NCBI RefSeq assembly: GCF_932526225.1
Contig: NC_064047.1
Coordinates: 4,649,501-4,713,500, forward strand
Source: Nematostella vectensis
Taxonomy: Eukaryota > Cnidaria > Anthozoa > Actiniaria > Edwardsiidae
Length of the DNA stretch: 64,000 bases
Direction: 5' to 3'
The stretch's first letter is position 1. Every line of letters starts with the position of its first letter. Positions 1 to 12,586 of this stretch are shown piece by piece. A program made the translations under genes and the position numbers. The notes beneath the pieces were generated by a model. The model had not been told where the DNA came from. It saw only the letters and a program-made list of their open reading frames with translations, and ran no database searches.

Positions 1-139
1 CGGTTGTTGTTGTTGTTGGTACAGTTGTTGTATTGTCTTCGTGGTTGTTGCTGTTGTTGGTACAGTTGTTGTTGTTTGTTTGTTTGCTTGTTTTGTTTGT
101 TTGTTTGTTTGTGTTTTTTTTTTTTTTTGGGGGGGGGGG
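1..139. repeat. TTG/TTTG simple repeat with poly-T and poly-G tail (unit 1)
   Basis: Irregular TTG, CTG and TTTG repeats run into a T stretch and then 11 G, ending 15 bases before the stop codon of the lectin gene on the opposite strand. The left side is cut by the window edge. The same tract is longer in units 2 and 3. Long cysteine/valine-rich or asparagine/threonine-rich reading frames across it are by-products of the repeat. Confidence 0.9.
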
Positions 140-153
140 TGTCCGGACTTACC

Positions 154-2503
154 TTAGACACAATTGTATCTGATCTCGATGTACTTGTATGTGCCGACAC
201 ACGGATCCCCGTACACCGAGTTCTTGGCCTGGAGTGTGCACGAGTTTTGCCCTTGGCACGCGGCAGTGATCGTCGCAGAGCTGGAGACGCAATTCGTGGT
301 TTGTATGGAGGCACTAGGGCAGGCTTCAGACCCGGGGGCTGTTCGACCGTAGTTCGCGTACGAGACGTCAATTGTCTTACTGGCTGGGCACTGGATTGTA
401 CGAGTGTGGTGCTCGCATATTATGTCTGGTGAAGGATAAATGTGCAGGTGTTTCAGTTTGTTAGTGCGTCAGCTCATGAGGACGTCATCCCTGATTTAAC
501 ACGCTCGAGGCATGGATATTATCATCTTTTTCTTCTGAAGCTGATGTTATTAATATATGTATTAGGATTTTAAATGCGGAGCGCTTGCTGTAGGCATTAA
601 ATAACAGGTAAAAAAATAGCTAATACATAGTAATGACGACGTTGAGACCAAATTTGCAACGCTTTTCTATCATAACTTAAAAGTACTTAACTGCTAAAAA
701 ATAAATATCTTCAGAGGCGAACCATGAGATTTCAAAAATATTTTAATTCGTTCCGCCATACTTTGTATAGGTCCCAATATCTCATTTTCCAGCCCACTTT
801 TTTCAGCCCACATGCCCCCCCTCCCTTGCATCCCTAGAACTTGAAGAGGTAAAAAAAATACGTAGAGCTTACCTTTAAATCCGTTAATTCTGTATACTAA
901 ATTCGCCCAGTTCTCTCCAACGCCATTAACGCAATGAGATGATGCACCGTGCATGCTATATCTCGAGGCGGCCGAGACATCACTCCAACACTCGCCATAG
1001 AACTGAACACCAAACATGTCGGTGAAGCCTTCCTCGAAAGCCTCCCTCGCACATGCACTGATGACGTGGGTCATGTCAGGCCAAAGTGCCCACACTATTT
1101 CTGAGCGGTGGTTGTGGTAGAGGGTACGGAGCGAGCGGTTAGGGGCGTCTTCGTCATTGTAACATCCGACATGTCCGAGTGTGGCTGTTTTGCCATCTCC
1201 AATGCTCACCTCTATTTCACCCTAAAGTAAAGAACGATACATTTTGGTATAAATCGCAACCTCCTCTCTCCCACGAACACGTGTGTGTGTTCAAGCTAGG
1301 AGACAGCATAAACTGGCCTTGTCTCAGGGGAGTTAAAGCTGAAATGAAGGAGTTTTCATAAAAAAATCAAAGCATATAAGCAGAAGTGGAGTCTAAACGC
1401 TATAAAAGGAAAAAAAAAAGAAAAATCTTGTAAAATATAAACAGTAATCAAAGTTACTGTTTTAGTTTTTAGAGTTTTTAAAATTTTGTGGCTTTTCGAA
1501 AATGCAACGCTCTTACACGTATGTTATCAAGAAGCAAAGGGAAACATGTTTACTAGAAGGAAAGGGAAAAAAGCAAGAAGCAAAGGGAAACATGTTAACA
1601 AGAAGCAAAGGGATACAAAAAGAAGGAAAGGAAAACATGTTAACAAGAAGGAAAGGGAAACACCTTAACAAGAAGCAAAGGGAAACGTTAACAAGAAGCA
1701 AGGGGAAACATGTTAACAAGAAGCAAAGGGATACAAAAAGAAGGAAAGGGGAAACATGTTAACAAGAAGGAAAGAGAAACGTTAACAAGAAGCAAAGGGA
1801 TACAAAAAGAAGGAAAGGGGAAACATGTTAACAAGAAGGAAAGGGGAAACATGTTAACAAGAAGCAAAGGGATACAAAAAGAAGGAAAGGGAAACATGTT
1901 AACAAGATGGAAAGGGAAACACCTTAACAAGAAGCAAAGGGAAACGTTAACAAGAAGCAAGGGGAAACATGTTAACAAGAAGCAAAGGGAGACATGTTAA
2001 CAAGAAGCAAAGGGATACAAAAAGAAGGAAAGGGAAACATGTTAACAAGAAGGAAAGGGAAACATGTTAACAAGAAGGAAAGGGAAACATGTTAACAAGA
2101 AGGAAAGGGAAACATGTTAACAAGAAGCAAAGGGATACAAAAAGAAGGAAAGGGAAACATGTTAACAAGAAGGAAAGGGAAACAATTTAACAAGAAGCAA
2201 AGTGAAAAAACGTTAACAAGAAGCAAGGGGAAACATGTTAACAAGAAGGAAAGAGGAACACGTTAACAAGAAGCAAATGGAAACATGTCAAACAGAAGCA
2301 AATTAAACATGTTAAAAAGAAAAATGAGGAACACGTTAACAAGAAGCAAAGGGAAACACGTTTACAAGAAGCAAAAGGAAAGCAAGAAGCAAAGGGGAAC
2401 GGGTTAATAAGAAGCAAACGGAAACATGTACCGTTCCATAGACGGTGATCAAAACAGAGGCGAACACAGCGCCAAGCGCTACCAAAACAATCCTCGAGGC
2501 CAT
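154..2503 (-). CDS. Secreted WSC-like module + SUEL-type lectin protein, copy 1
   Basis: Three exons on the minus strand: 2432-2503 (24-residue signal peptide, phase 0), 873-1221 (module, ends phase 1) and 154-425 (lectin, stop TAA at 154-156), giving 230 residues. Acceptors are TTTAG and CACCAG; donors are GTACAT and GTAAGC. Residues 25-140 resemble a WSC-type domain: VGCY near 42-45, ACA near 80-82, and FGVQFYGECW at 94-103, with four cysteines (44, 81, 102, 121). Residues 141-230 are a galactose/rhamnose-binding (SUEL, Gal_Lectin) domain: eight cysteines, the ANYGR motif at 164-168, and DPC at 214-216 followed by GTYKY. There is no membrane anchor, so a secreted carbohydrate-binding protein is expected. 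The start was chosen because the peptide from 2503 is a compact signal peptide that matches the leader at 47632. The lectin call is firm; the WSC-like label is approximate; the exon joins are inferred from splice signals and matching phases. Confidence 0.86.
1530..2425. repeat. Intronic 20-25 bp minisatellite (unit 1, expanded)
   Basis: Tandem copies of a purine-rich unit of about 25 bp, built of AAGAAGCAAAGGGAAAC plus ATGTTAACA, alternate with a 20-bp variant ending in GATACAAAAA. The array fills most of intron 1 of the lectin gene. It is about 0.9 kb here but only 0.3-0.4 kb in units 2 and 3. Lysine-rich reading frames across it are repeat by-products. Confidence 0.9.
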
Positions 2504-2578
2504 GTTGTTGTGCAGGGTGTATAACTGAACTGGGTGTGACACTGTCAGGACACGGTGAAACGGTTAGGAATGGGACGT

Positions 2579-2586
2579 CTTATATA
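2579..2586 (-). promoter_or_regulatory. TATA box of lectin gene copy 1
   Basis: TATATAAG on the minus strand, 76 bases upstream of the start codon, a normal distance for a short 5' leader. The motif and flanks are conserved in the other two units. Confidence 0.6.
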
Positions 2587-5479
2587 GGTTACATTGGTCA
2601 TTCACAAAGTCATTTGTATGATTAATTTTGACGGCCAGCTTTTCTCGTTAGCTTCATTTTCGCTCATAGATTACAGATTTATCATTGGTAACTGAATGGT
2701 ACATGACATTAATTCTATTATTTTCATTTCTGATATAATCCGATGAAAAAAAAAGTCGAATACAGACAAAATGAACACCAAGTTTTAGTGGATAACGCAG
2801 CCCTAGCGCCTTCATCGGTTAAAATTCCTAATAATCCAGGTATTAAAGAAGATACTCAGACGTTGGCAGGCACACCCAGGTTTGATATCATTTAGCTAAT
2901 GTTTTACCGCCATTCTTGTTTCCATGGGAACGATAGTGTTAAATAAAAATTCAATTAGAAATAATTATGACACTAAGGTAGATTTTTTTGGTATCGTCAA
3001 GTTTCTTTTTATTTATTTATTTTTTTACAGATTTTATTTGCAAACGGAATTGAAATGTTTTTTTTTGCGGTGGCAGAAAGGGCGAGGCTTCTCATCGTGT
3101 GCTTGCGCCACTTGAGATAACATCACACTCAACTTGAAACGGTGTTGTGCTCTTTGCGCGCTCATCTCAGAAAGGAATTAAGCATTATGACTATCATCAA
3201 CATTAGAAAACAGTCCATTCAAAATATAAAAGAAAAAAAAAACAAGGTAATACAAACATCTTCTAGAGTAGGTAAAAAAGGCCTAATACCTGACGAATCA
3301 AATCTTTGTTTTTTTCTTAAAAATATATAATAAGTTTTATTCAGTTGAGACTGCTAGTGTAAACTTGTGGGTTTTTGTCAGGCCTTCTTTTACAAATTTC
3401 AGATTAAAAAGTCTTTTAAATTTAGAATATAGTTTAACAGGGTGCTAAGTGTGGTTAAGGGCCAGTAGGGTTAAAGATACACAAAATACATGGGCCACTA
3501 TGGATAATCACACACTTAACCTTGAAAAAGCTCTCATTAATTTGTATCCACTTCTGTGCCACAACAAAATTACCGACAAATACACAAGAAAGCTCGATGT
3601 AACGAAGGCTATTTGTCGTCATGCTTCATAAAGATTCAAGAACTTCTCCTCGGTCGTGATGTTATTATCTCACTTTACACTCAGACATGTCTCTGTGTGC
3701 GTCTTTTATTTCAAAGCCCTTAAAAATATTTCCGAGATTTCTTGCTTTCATCACGACTCACGACTCTATCGTTTTGGGTTGTTTATTTGTGTAGTTTAAG
3801 AAAAACTACACAACGATAACCTATACGGTAAAATAAGTTATCATCTATGCAAGAACTGTAGGCAGAAACCCATTGTCCTGATAATGCTAAACTTCCCCAC
3901 ATGGATTTTTTTGTACCAAACACACAGAAAGAGTAGTGGTCTGTATTCAGACATTTTATGCACTAGTCATTTGGAACCCCCACCCTCATGGTCCCGGAGA
4001 AGTGTGGGGTTAAGGTGGCAGTTTAGAGCACTTTTGAACGAGAATCTGTCCCGATGGGGTGGGGGAATTGACAGTTTTTGACTCTAAGACTTATCCCCAC
4101 CGTGGGGGTTTGGGACAAGTTAATAGTGTCAAAAATATCATGTTAGTTTCTGGCTTGAGACTCTTCTGTAGCAAGCAATTCCATGTATCAGCGTGTGGCA
4201 TGCTGCACGGCGACATGTGCAAAAACGAATATTGAAAAAAAATAATGCCAGATGAATATGATTTATTTTACCATCTTTTTTTGTAACTGTTATCTTCATA
4301 GTAATTGGTACAAATGTACTCGCTAAAGTGTACTGGTTTTGAAAGATAAAAAAGCTTATTTCAGATGACTTGTTGTCGAGTAGTTGCCTATAATTTGCAT
4401 CCCAAGGGGTAGGGGCATTAAACTGTTGTTTTGTCCCGAGGGGGTGGGGGCTTCTCTCGGTTTTGTACAGGGTCAAAGTCTAACCCCCCACCCTTCCCCG
4501 GGTGCGGACACCAACTCATTTTTTTTTTATCGGAGTTGACCTTTTAGTTGAGTGAAGGGTTATTCCGAATAAAGGAATTATAAATCTGGGGAAATAAATG
4601 AAATTGTAGGGATTAGAGTACCGTGGGGCATGTCCCCTAGCCCCCTAACATGTGCTTAGAAATTACATTTTTATAAGGACATTTGCGGATTGGCGCATCC
4701 CCCCTCAAACAGCGCTTTCAACGCAATAGAATCTTGTAATGGAAGACAACTATCTCTGGGGTCTTTCTCATTATTCGCATTTTTCGCCTACTCGGTCTTC
4801 TAGAATAAAGGTCCAGTTTTGGTTGCTCCGCTCCGTTATCGTCACATGCAACAAATTTTAGATGCAATTATAGATCTTGTTGATAGGTTTTATGTTGCGG
4901 TGGACAAATTATTACTTGTACTACTTCAGCTCATCACACAATATTTAGCTAGCCCATTAATAGCAGTATACTACAAAAAACACCCAACGTTATCAAACTT
5001 CACATAGAAACGGCTTTTTTGCTAAAATTGATGTAGGTTTGTTGTCTTATGGAAAATCAAAATTTGTATAATGTATTCATTGGAGGTTCTGTATTTCGTG
5101 GTGGTTAATAGAAATGTGTCAGAAAACAGAATATGGATTTGGTGTCCTTGTAGAGCGAATAAAATCTTCAAAAAGATACGAGCATCAACATTACTGTCAG
5201 AAGCGATACCTCGTCTCGTCTCGCGCGACCTATAAGGTAAAGTTGGAAATTCGATAAAATGATTACAGCAAAATGTGTATTGTTCAGTCCCCGCCAAGTA
5301 TAAACTAAAACAATTATTCTCCTCAGGCTCAGCGAATAGCGGTGGATAGTCCCCGAGACGGAAAGCTTTTTAACATCTTCACATCGCCTTCGGGGAATAA
5401 TTGTTAAATATAGAGATATATGGTGGACCAAGCATGGAAACGAGGCTTGTGTCGGACAAGCAGTTCGATTATCAATGGC

Positions 5480-5540
5480 GAGTTTCGCCTCGTTCTCGCG
5501 CCTCGTTGCGCTGACCTTTACCCCACGCCATGGTTCCCCG
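5480..5540. repeat. Half copy of a GC-rich fold-back repeat (unit 1)
   Basis: The sequence running from CGCCTCGTTCTCGCGCCTCG to CATGGTTCCCCG matches one arm of the complete inverted repeat at 48057-48188. Equivalent half copies lie at 19309-19370 and 34320-34381 in the other units. Confidence 0.6.
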
Positions 5541-6439
5541 TGTATGTAAGTTTGTAAGACCATCTTTATTGAAATTACACTCGTGTGCATTATTTCAGCG
5601 ATTAGACGCACCGTATTAGGGGCAGTCGGTCAGCGATTAGCGCCTTCGATCGCACACACAAATATTCCAAAATATTCAGTGCCTCGTTTGTTAAACGATA
5701 AAACGCGCAAGAGCGCTCTGATAAGAATTGGAAATTGAAATACATTTTGGAGGGAAACGGAAATGCATAGTAAGGGTGCGATAAGTGGGTCGTGTTGGGC
5801 TGAGAGGAAGAAAATTAAAAGCGTCATTCGGTGACTTTATTGCTCCTTTTTTATTGTATAACACTTGATTATCACAATTTCTTCATTGGATCACGTTACC
5901 TTTAAATTTATATCATTTTACATCTTTGTTCACTCTCGTTTTACACTCACCTATGCCAATTTCGGTTCGCAAAGACGCTTTATATTTCCCCTGTAACAAA
6001 TAACAAAACGTATTAAGTAAAGGAACACCAGATGCCTGAGAAATTATAAAGAAGAAAAATATGTTTTTTTAGAGACAATGAAGTTGGTACTAGACACAAT
6101 GAACAGATTTAAAGAAAGCCAATCATGCAGCCATTTTATGCTTCCGTTCAATGGCGAGTCACAAAAAGCATCCATTTCAATCGGCTACCTCAAGCGAGTA
6201 ACCAATACATTTTCAATCAAATATCACCAATAATGTTTCAGGCTTCATTTGTAGTTTTTTTTTTTTTTTTTGAGTTACCCTGCAAATAATCCATTGTATT
6301 TTCAATAATAAGCAACAACAAAAGAGTCTGAACAACATTCTTTAATTTTACCTTTTTTTGTATGCCTTTTGTATGCGTCTTTACACTGATAGATGCACAG
6401 TGTACAGTGTTACACAGATAGATGCACATAATTTTTTAT

Positions 6440-7500
6440 CTAGTAGGGCTAGAGCATTTCAAATTGGTGACTTTTCCCAAAATTTATTTGGGATCAGTTT
6501 GGGGTAAACAAATTTTTGATATGTGTAGCCTGGTAACCATGGCAACCAAGTTTTGAGACATAGGTTTAATGAAAATAAGGCAAAACGCTTTAAGTAGTTA
6601 AGATCAACTATTAATACGACGTGTTTTGAAAAAACACAATACAAAATTACTTTTCTTTTTAGGGGGGAGGGATGGTGTTTTTTTGTCAATTTTTGACCTC
6701 AAAATAGTGCTTGTAAAAATACCAAAAAAACATTCGTATCCCCCTGAAATCATTAATATAACTTGAAACGAAGATTGAATACTGTCAAAAAGCTTTACAT
6801 TTCGCTACCCAGTTTTTATTGATTAAAATAAATAAGTTTTATTAAATCCAATATGGCGGCTCCAAGGTGGCGGATGCTGATGTCACAGAATTATCAAAAA
6901 TCGCAGATTTTTTAAAACTAACATCTGAATTTGGCAAAACACTTTTGATACTCCTCTATTGTAAATAAAAAGTAAAAAAAACCTTTTTGGAAAAGATATT
7001 TAAATTATTACTTTAATTAAGAGTTCGCAAACTTGTGCTATATTAAATGTACCATGCCAATCAATGACATCACAGATGTCATATATTGTTGTCATAGAAA
7101 CAGTGTCACTAATAATATATGTCTACTGCAATATAATAAGATTATCAAAAAAAAAGACATACAGAAATACATATCTGAAAAAAACAGAAATACGTTTCTG
7201 CTCATTTAAGTGACTTCACCGTAACGTCACAAAGACAATTATTTTGAAGAATATCGGTGGCTTATTGAATACGAAGTGATTATGATTACTTATTTGGATT
7301 TGGGATGTTCTATGCAAAAGTTTCGAAAGATAGGCTATTTATAACCATATTTTGTTCCTCTTTGTCAGATAATAATTCTTTGAAAATTTGGTCATAATAG
7401 CTACAATGGTTCAAAAGTTACTGATGGGGGGCCGAAAGAGCCCCTCCACACCCCCCTCCCCCAGGTCAGGGGAAGCCCCAAAAAGCCCGGTCTGAATAGG
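6440..7500. repeat. Dispersed repeat, about 1 kb (unit 1)
   Basis: Contains GGTAACCATGGCAACCAAG near 6531, CCAATATGGCGGCTCCAAG near 6847, and a G/C-rich end finishing with GGTCTGAATAGGGTTAA near 7488. The end signature, CTA(C/T)AATGGTTCA.AAGTTA followed by CTGAATAGGGTT, recurs in single-copy sequence near 61556-61644, so this is a dispersed repeat family and not only part of the local unit. No coding capacity was seen. Confidence 0.5.
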
Positions 7501-7639
7501 GTTAATAGGGTTAGGGTTATGATAACTTATTTGGATTTGGGATGTTCTATGCAAAAGTTTCGAAAGATAGGCTATTTATAACCATATTTTGTTCCTATTT
7601 GTCAGATAATGATTCAGCGATTTTTGTCGCTGTATCAAT

Positions 7640-8416
7640 TAAAGTAGATTAGATTTGCCGTTTTATCGGGCAAATTTTAAAAAAGGTGCTGTTAATATAT
7701 ATGATGATTGCGGTTGTCATGGAAACATACTTGAGATGCATTTGTAGTGGACTTCCAGGTACTTGTATGCACTGAGAAATGGGTCGCCTAACATCCACTT
7801 CTTCGCCTAAAGCGTGCACGAGTTTTTCCCTTGACACTTCTCACGAATTGACGCAGAGCTGAGCCAGAAGGAATCACTCAATCAATCAATATTTAATTAT
7901 TCGCACTTCCTCTGTATTTTTTATAAAGTTTGTTTGTTTATTTAAGCTTTTTAAATGTTTTTTTAATTATATTCTAACTTAAATATTGACATATGCAATG
8001 AAGTGCCTAGTACCTAAATTAACTTGTGTACGTCCGTAGTTGCAATACGAGATATCTATCTTGTGGCTTGAAGGGCACTTAACATGGTATACCAGGTCGT
8101 CTCGCAAAGAATAGCTGATTTGATTAGAGTCAATGATGTACTTTAAAATAACTATTTGGAGAGGTATAGAAAAGCGGTACTTACCTTTTAGTGAGGTGAT
8201 TTCGTACACAAAATTCGTCCTGTGCTTCTCAACGTCATGCTCACAGCTGTTTGATGCTCCGTGCATGTTGTATTGTATTGCTGCCCGCACATCCCTCCAG
8301 CACTTCCCATAGAACTGAACACCGAACATGCCAGAGAATAAGCATTTGGCCTTATTTGCGCACGCCTTGATGACTTCCGAAGAATTGCTGTGTGAATAAT
8401 CCAGGCGAGTTCGCAT
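7640..8416 (-). pseudogene. Decayed second lectin gene, copy B1
   Basis: On the minus strand, 8185-8416 encodes the second half of the WSC-like module (ACANKA, then FGVQFYGKCW), ending at a donor in the same phase as the intact gene. A lectin start follows at 8100, with KCPSSHKIDISY and then YGRT. The homology then breaks at about 150 bp of unrelated AT-rich DNA. The lectin C-terminus resumes at about 7720-7850 (CQGKNSCTL, then AYKYLEV) with an in-frame TAG at 7807-7809 and phenylalanine in place of the DPC cysteine. No signal peptide exon or N-terminal half of the module is present. It is a 5'-truncated, interrupted paralog, clearly diverged from the intact gene. Confidence 0.8.
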
Positions 8417-8634
8417 GGACCTTCAAATATTATCCTTTTTCCATGTCATACCTATCATTGCGCACCCCGTCGCCAATCCCCTCTTCGGATTAGGAGCAAA
8501 TGGCTGAAGTCATCATATGGTAAATGTCCCCATTTTCTTGTCCCCCTCCCCTCCCCCCACCCCACCCGCCCCCCCTTTGGGTTAGGAGCAAATGGGTGAG
8601 GTCGTAAGGGTACATCATTGAAAACAGTCACCAG

Positions 8635-10300
8635 ATGGTAAAAGCTACAGAGAACTATAGTACCAAAGCTATAGAGAACTATAGTACCGAAGCTACAGAG
8701 AACTATAGTACCAAAGCTACAGAGAACTATAGTACCAAAGCTACAGAGAACTATAGTACCAAAGCTACAGAGAACCATAGTACCAAAGCTATAGAGAACT
8801 ATAGTACCAAAGCTACAGAGAACTATAGTACCAAAGCTACAGAGAACTAGAGTACCTAAGCTACAGAGAACTATAGTATCCAAAGCTACAGAGAACTACA
8901 GTAACAAAGCTAAGTACCAAAGCTACAGAGAACTATGGTTACCAAAACTACAGCGAACTATTACAAAAGCTACAGAGAACTATAGTACCAAAGCTACAGA
9001 GAACTATAGTACCAAAGCTATAGAGAACTATAGTACCAAAGCTACAGAGAACTATAGTACCAAAGCTACAGAGAACTATAGTACCAAAGCTACAGAGAAC
9101 TATAGTAACAAAGCTACAGAGAACTATAGTACCAAAGCTATAGAGAACTATAGTACCAAAGCTACAGAGAACTATAGTACCAAAGCTATAGAGAACTATA
9201 GTACCAAAGCTACAGAGAACTATAGTACCAAAGCTACAGAGAACTATTACAAAAGCTACAGAGAACTATAGTACCAAAGCTACAGAGAACTATTACAAAA
9301 GCTACAGAGAACTATAGTACCAAAGCTACAGAGAACTATAGTACCAAAGCTACAGAGAACTATAGTACCAAAGCTACAGAGAACTATAGTACCAAAGCTG
9401 CAGAAAACTATAGTACCAAAGCTGCAGAGAACTGTTACAAAAGCTACAAAGAACTATAGTACCAAAGCTACAGAGAACTATTACAAAAGCTACAGAGAAC
9501 TATAGTACCAAAGCTACAGAGAACTATAGTACCAAAGCTACAGAGAACTATAGTACCAAAGCTATAGAGAACTATAGTACCAAAGCTATAGAGAACTATA
9601 GTACCAAAGCTACAGAGAACTATAGTACCAGACCTACAAAGAACTATAGTACCAAAGCTACAGAGAACTACAGTAACAAAGCTATAGAGAACTATAGTAC
9701 CAAAGCTATAGAGAACTGTAGCACCAAAGCTATAGAGAACTATAGTACCAAAGCTCGGAGAACTATAGTACCAAAGCTACAAAGAACTATAGTACCAAAG
9801 CTACAGAGAACTACAGTAACAAAGCTATAGAGAACTATAGTACCAAAGCTACAGAGAACTATAGTACCAAAGCTACAGAGAACTATATTACCAAAGCTAC
9901 AGAGAACTATAGTACCAAAGCTACAGAGAACTATAGTACCAAAGTTACAGAGAACTATATTACCAAAGCTACAGAGAACTAAAGTACCAAAGCTACAGAG
10001 AACTATAGTACCAAAGCTACAGAGAACTATAGTACCAAAGCTATAGAGAACTATAGTACCAAAGCTATAGAGAACTATAGTACCAAAGCTACAGAGAACT
10101 ATAGTACCAAAGCTACAGAGAACTATAGTACCAAAGCTACAGAGAACTATAGTACCAAAGCTACAGAGAACTATAGTACCAAAGCTACAGAGAACTATAG
10201 TAACAAAGCTATAGAGAACTATAGTAACAAAGCTATAGAGAACTATAGTACCAAAGCTATAGAGAACTAGAGTACCAAAGCTACAGAGAACTATAGCACC
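8635..10300. repeat. 24-bp satellite array (unit 1)
   Basis: About 69 tandem copies of a 24-bp unit, AGTACCAAAGCTACAGAGAACTAT. Recurrent variants are TATAGAG for TACAGAG, AGTAAC and ATTACC for AGTACC, and a shortened TATTACAAAAGC form. Because 24 is divisible by three, frames stay open as 8-residue repeats (ATENYSTK forward, FGTIVLCS reverse). These look like by-products. Confidence 0.95.
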
Positions 10301-12586
10301 ATCATTTTGGTGGGAGGGTCCATGTCTCCCATGTCTCCTCTCTCCAAGCACCTTGGATAACAGTTGGGGCGGTGACATGGTTGCCATGGTTACCGAGCGC
10401 AGCAATCTCCATTGGGCACCCACCCGCCAACTCATCTAGTGTTGATGAGTTTAAATGAGGCTAAATGCTCGCATTTAGGCAAGGTTAGACTCACAACACA
10501 GGGCAGCGTCTCAGATATCCAGAGGTTATGCTTACGTGACCTGCGACGGCGCGCATGGTGCAGCGGTATGCTTTCGAAGGGTAGCTTTGCACCGAGCGGC
10601 AAATCCTCTCTGATCAAACGTGGTTTCGTGCTAAGACGTAGGAAGCGATTTCCCTCCCCTCCCATCCCTGAGGTATATAGTTACTTAGTATTCCACTGCT
10701 TATCAGTGTGACGGGTGCCCAGTGTGGGACAGTGACATGGTTGCCATGGTTACCGAGCGCAGCAATCTCCATTGGGCACCCACCCGCCAACTCATCTAGT
10801 GTTCATGAGTTTAAACAAAGGTAAATGGACTCGAATGTCTTATGATATAATTCAAGTATTTAGAATAACCAAGGGAATATACAAAACAACAGTGGCTAAG
10901 TCTAAATCTCCTATCGGATAGACTACATAAGAATTCAGGGACTCATGTCAGAAATAGGTCAATGTTACAAACAATGTATTGAAGGACTCCTGACTAAGCC
11001 TGTTAGATTATAACACTGTTAGATTATATAAAGTGCATTTACTTAAATGAATAAAAAATCATTTGTTGCATTTTTAACCATACCTAAGTATTACTCTACT
11101 GGTTTGTGACATTGTTAACAAATGTCTCATCACTGGGTTCATTTAAAGGGTCAAATCTTTTTTCTTTTCCTCCATCACATTAAGCTTTCACTGTGTTAAG
11201 ACATGTATGGCACAAGAAACTCAGATTTTTCTGCAATCACCACCTTTGAATTAATAAAGATATATATATATATAATCTTGAGTTGCATTGTAAATGCCAT
11301 ATCATAACACTGATTAGGGCAAAAAAAAAATTTTCTGAATTTTATTACAATGCTAGCTGTACGTGAATGTGCCTTCTCTATGCTAGTTATGCTCTCTACT
11401 CCCCAAAGGCAAAGCGTTTTGGTAGAATTTTGCAAAAGATAAGGGGTAAATTTGCTGTTACACCAAAAGTTAGCCATAATAACAATATAAATTGTTTTCA
11501 TTGTTCACGGCATTTGTTATTTTACGTGCAAAGTAAGCAAAAATATCTATTTATGCTTTCATATTTTTTTAGCAAACACAGTTTTTGCAGACAAAGGAGA
11601 GGGGTATAGAATACCGGACATGGAATTAGAACATTATTTCAGTAATTAAGCTACCAGGCGCAAAAACACCACGAAGACAACGTATAAGCTTAACTTCTAG
11701 TTTTTTAATGCAAATATTAACCAGAAAACATATAATGACATTCAATGAGGGATAGAGGTTTGATTTTAGAAAAGAAAAGCTTATCGAAAGGAAACAACAT
11801 GTGTTTTAAAAACTAAACAGAAGCCTTTATGTAAAAAACACAAAATGGCGATTTATATATAGTAGACAGTTCTCATCAGCTGATTCAAATATCTACTTCC
11901 AAATAGACCAAGCAAATTGAGGTAAATACCTTTAGCTCATTCTTGAGTGTCCAGGTCACAAATAAGGTCTTGAGACTTGATTGACTGCAAGTTTGAAGTT
12001 TACACGGGTCTCAACGCGACGCTAATGTACAACACAGCGAAATTTTCCGTAATCATTCCGAGTTTAACACGACTTTTCACAATAACTTGATAGAAAATAA
12101 AGCTATGGTGAAATTTACAGTAATAGAATCGCGAATCTGGCATTTTCCACTGCACAGATAACATGGATCTGAGAGGTGGAATTACAAAATCCAAGATGGC
12201 GACCATGACAGAGTTTGCAGTGTAGAGCTGTGCATTCCTTCTGCGGTAACTAGGCCAGCGATGACGAAATGAGGGGAGGCTAGATTAGCATAGATACTTC
12301 GCGTAAGAAAAAGGCCTGAGTAAGGTCGCAGCAAGTACACTAAAAAAATACACACACAATGGTGCATGGACTTCCTGGGCATTGCACAATAATGCACGTT
12401 GTTAGGAAAGACGACGAAAAAAAAAAAAAAACAGTTGCATTTTACAACTGGGCTACCACAGGTATCCCAGTAACAAACAACGCAAAAACCCAGAGGCGTG
12501 AATCGTTTTAACGATTTTACTTTAAAAGTACTAAAACCAAAAGAACGAAAACTTTGCTAGCATTTTACTTTTTTTTTGCAAACTAA
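10301..12586. other. Non-coding spacer with local duplication (unit 1)
   Basis: No supported gene. A segment beginning GTGACATGGTTGCCATGG occurs twice (10371-10450 and 10731-10815) but once in unit 2, at 23977-24060. The remainder is AT-rich with short, poorly conserved open frames. Confidence 0.65.

Larger units (their letters stand above)
2587..7639. other. Non-coding spacer of unit 1
   Basis: I see no supported gene. The stretch is AT-rich, its open frames are short, and its indels against units 2 and 3 respect no frame. It contains a half copy of a GC-rich fold-back repeat (5480-5540), a dispersed repeat (6440-7500), and a local duplication in which about 7260-7380 recurs at 7519-7615. 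Confidence 0.7.

Noticed and set aside
7488-7520. Telomere-like GGGTTA words
   Set aside because: Only about two imperfect units (GGGTTAATAGGGTTAGGG) at a duplication junction; too short to call interstitial telomere.
10530-10640. Possible tRNA-derived SINE
   Set aside because: TGGTGCAGCGG fits an A-box pattern, but I find no convincing B box or cloverleaf, and the matching region is missing in unit 2.
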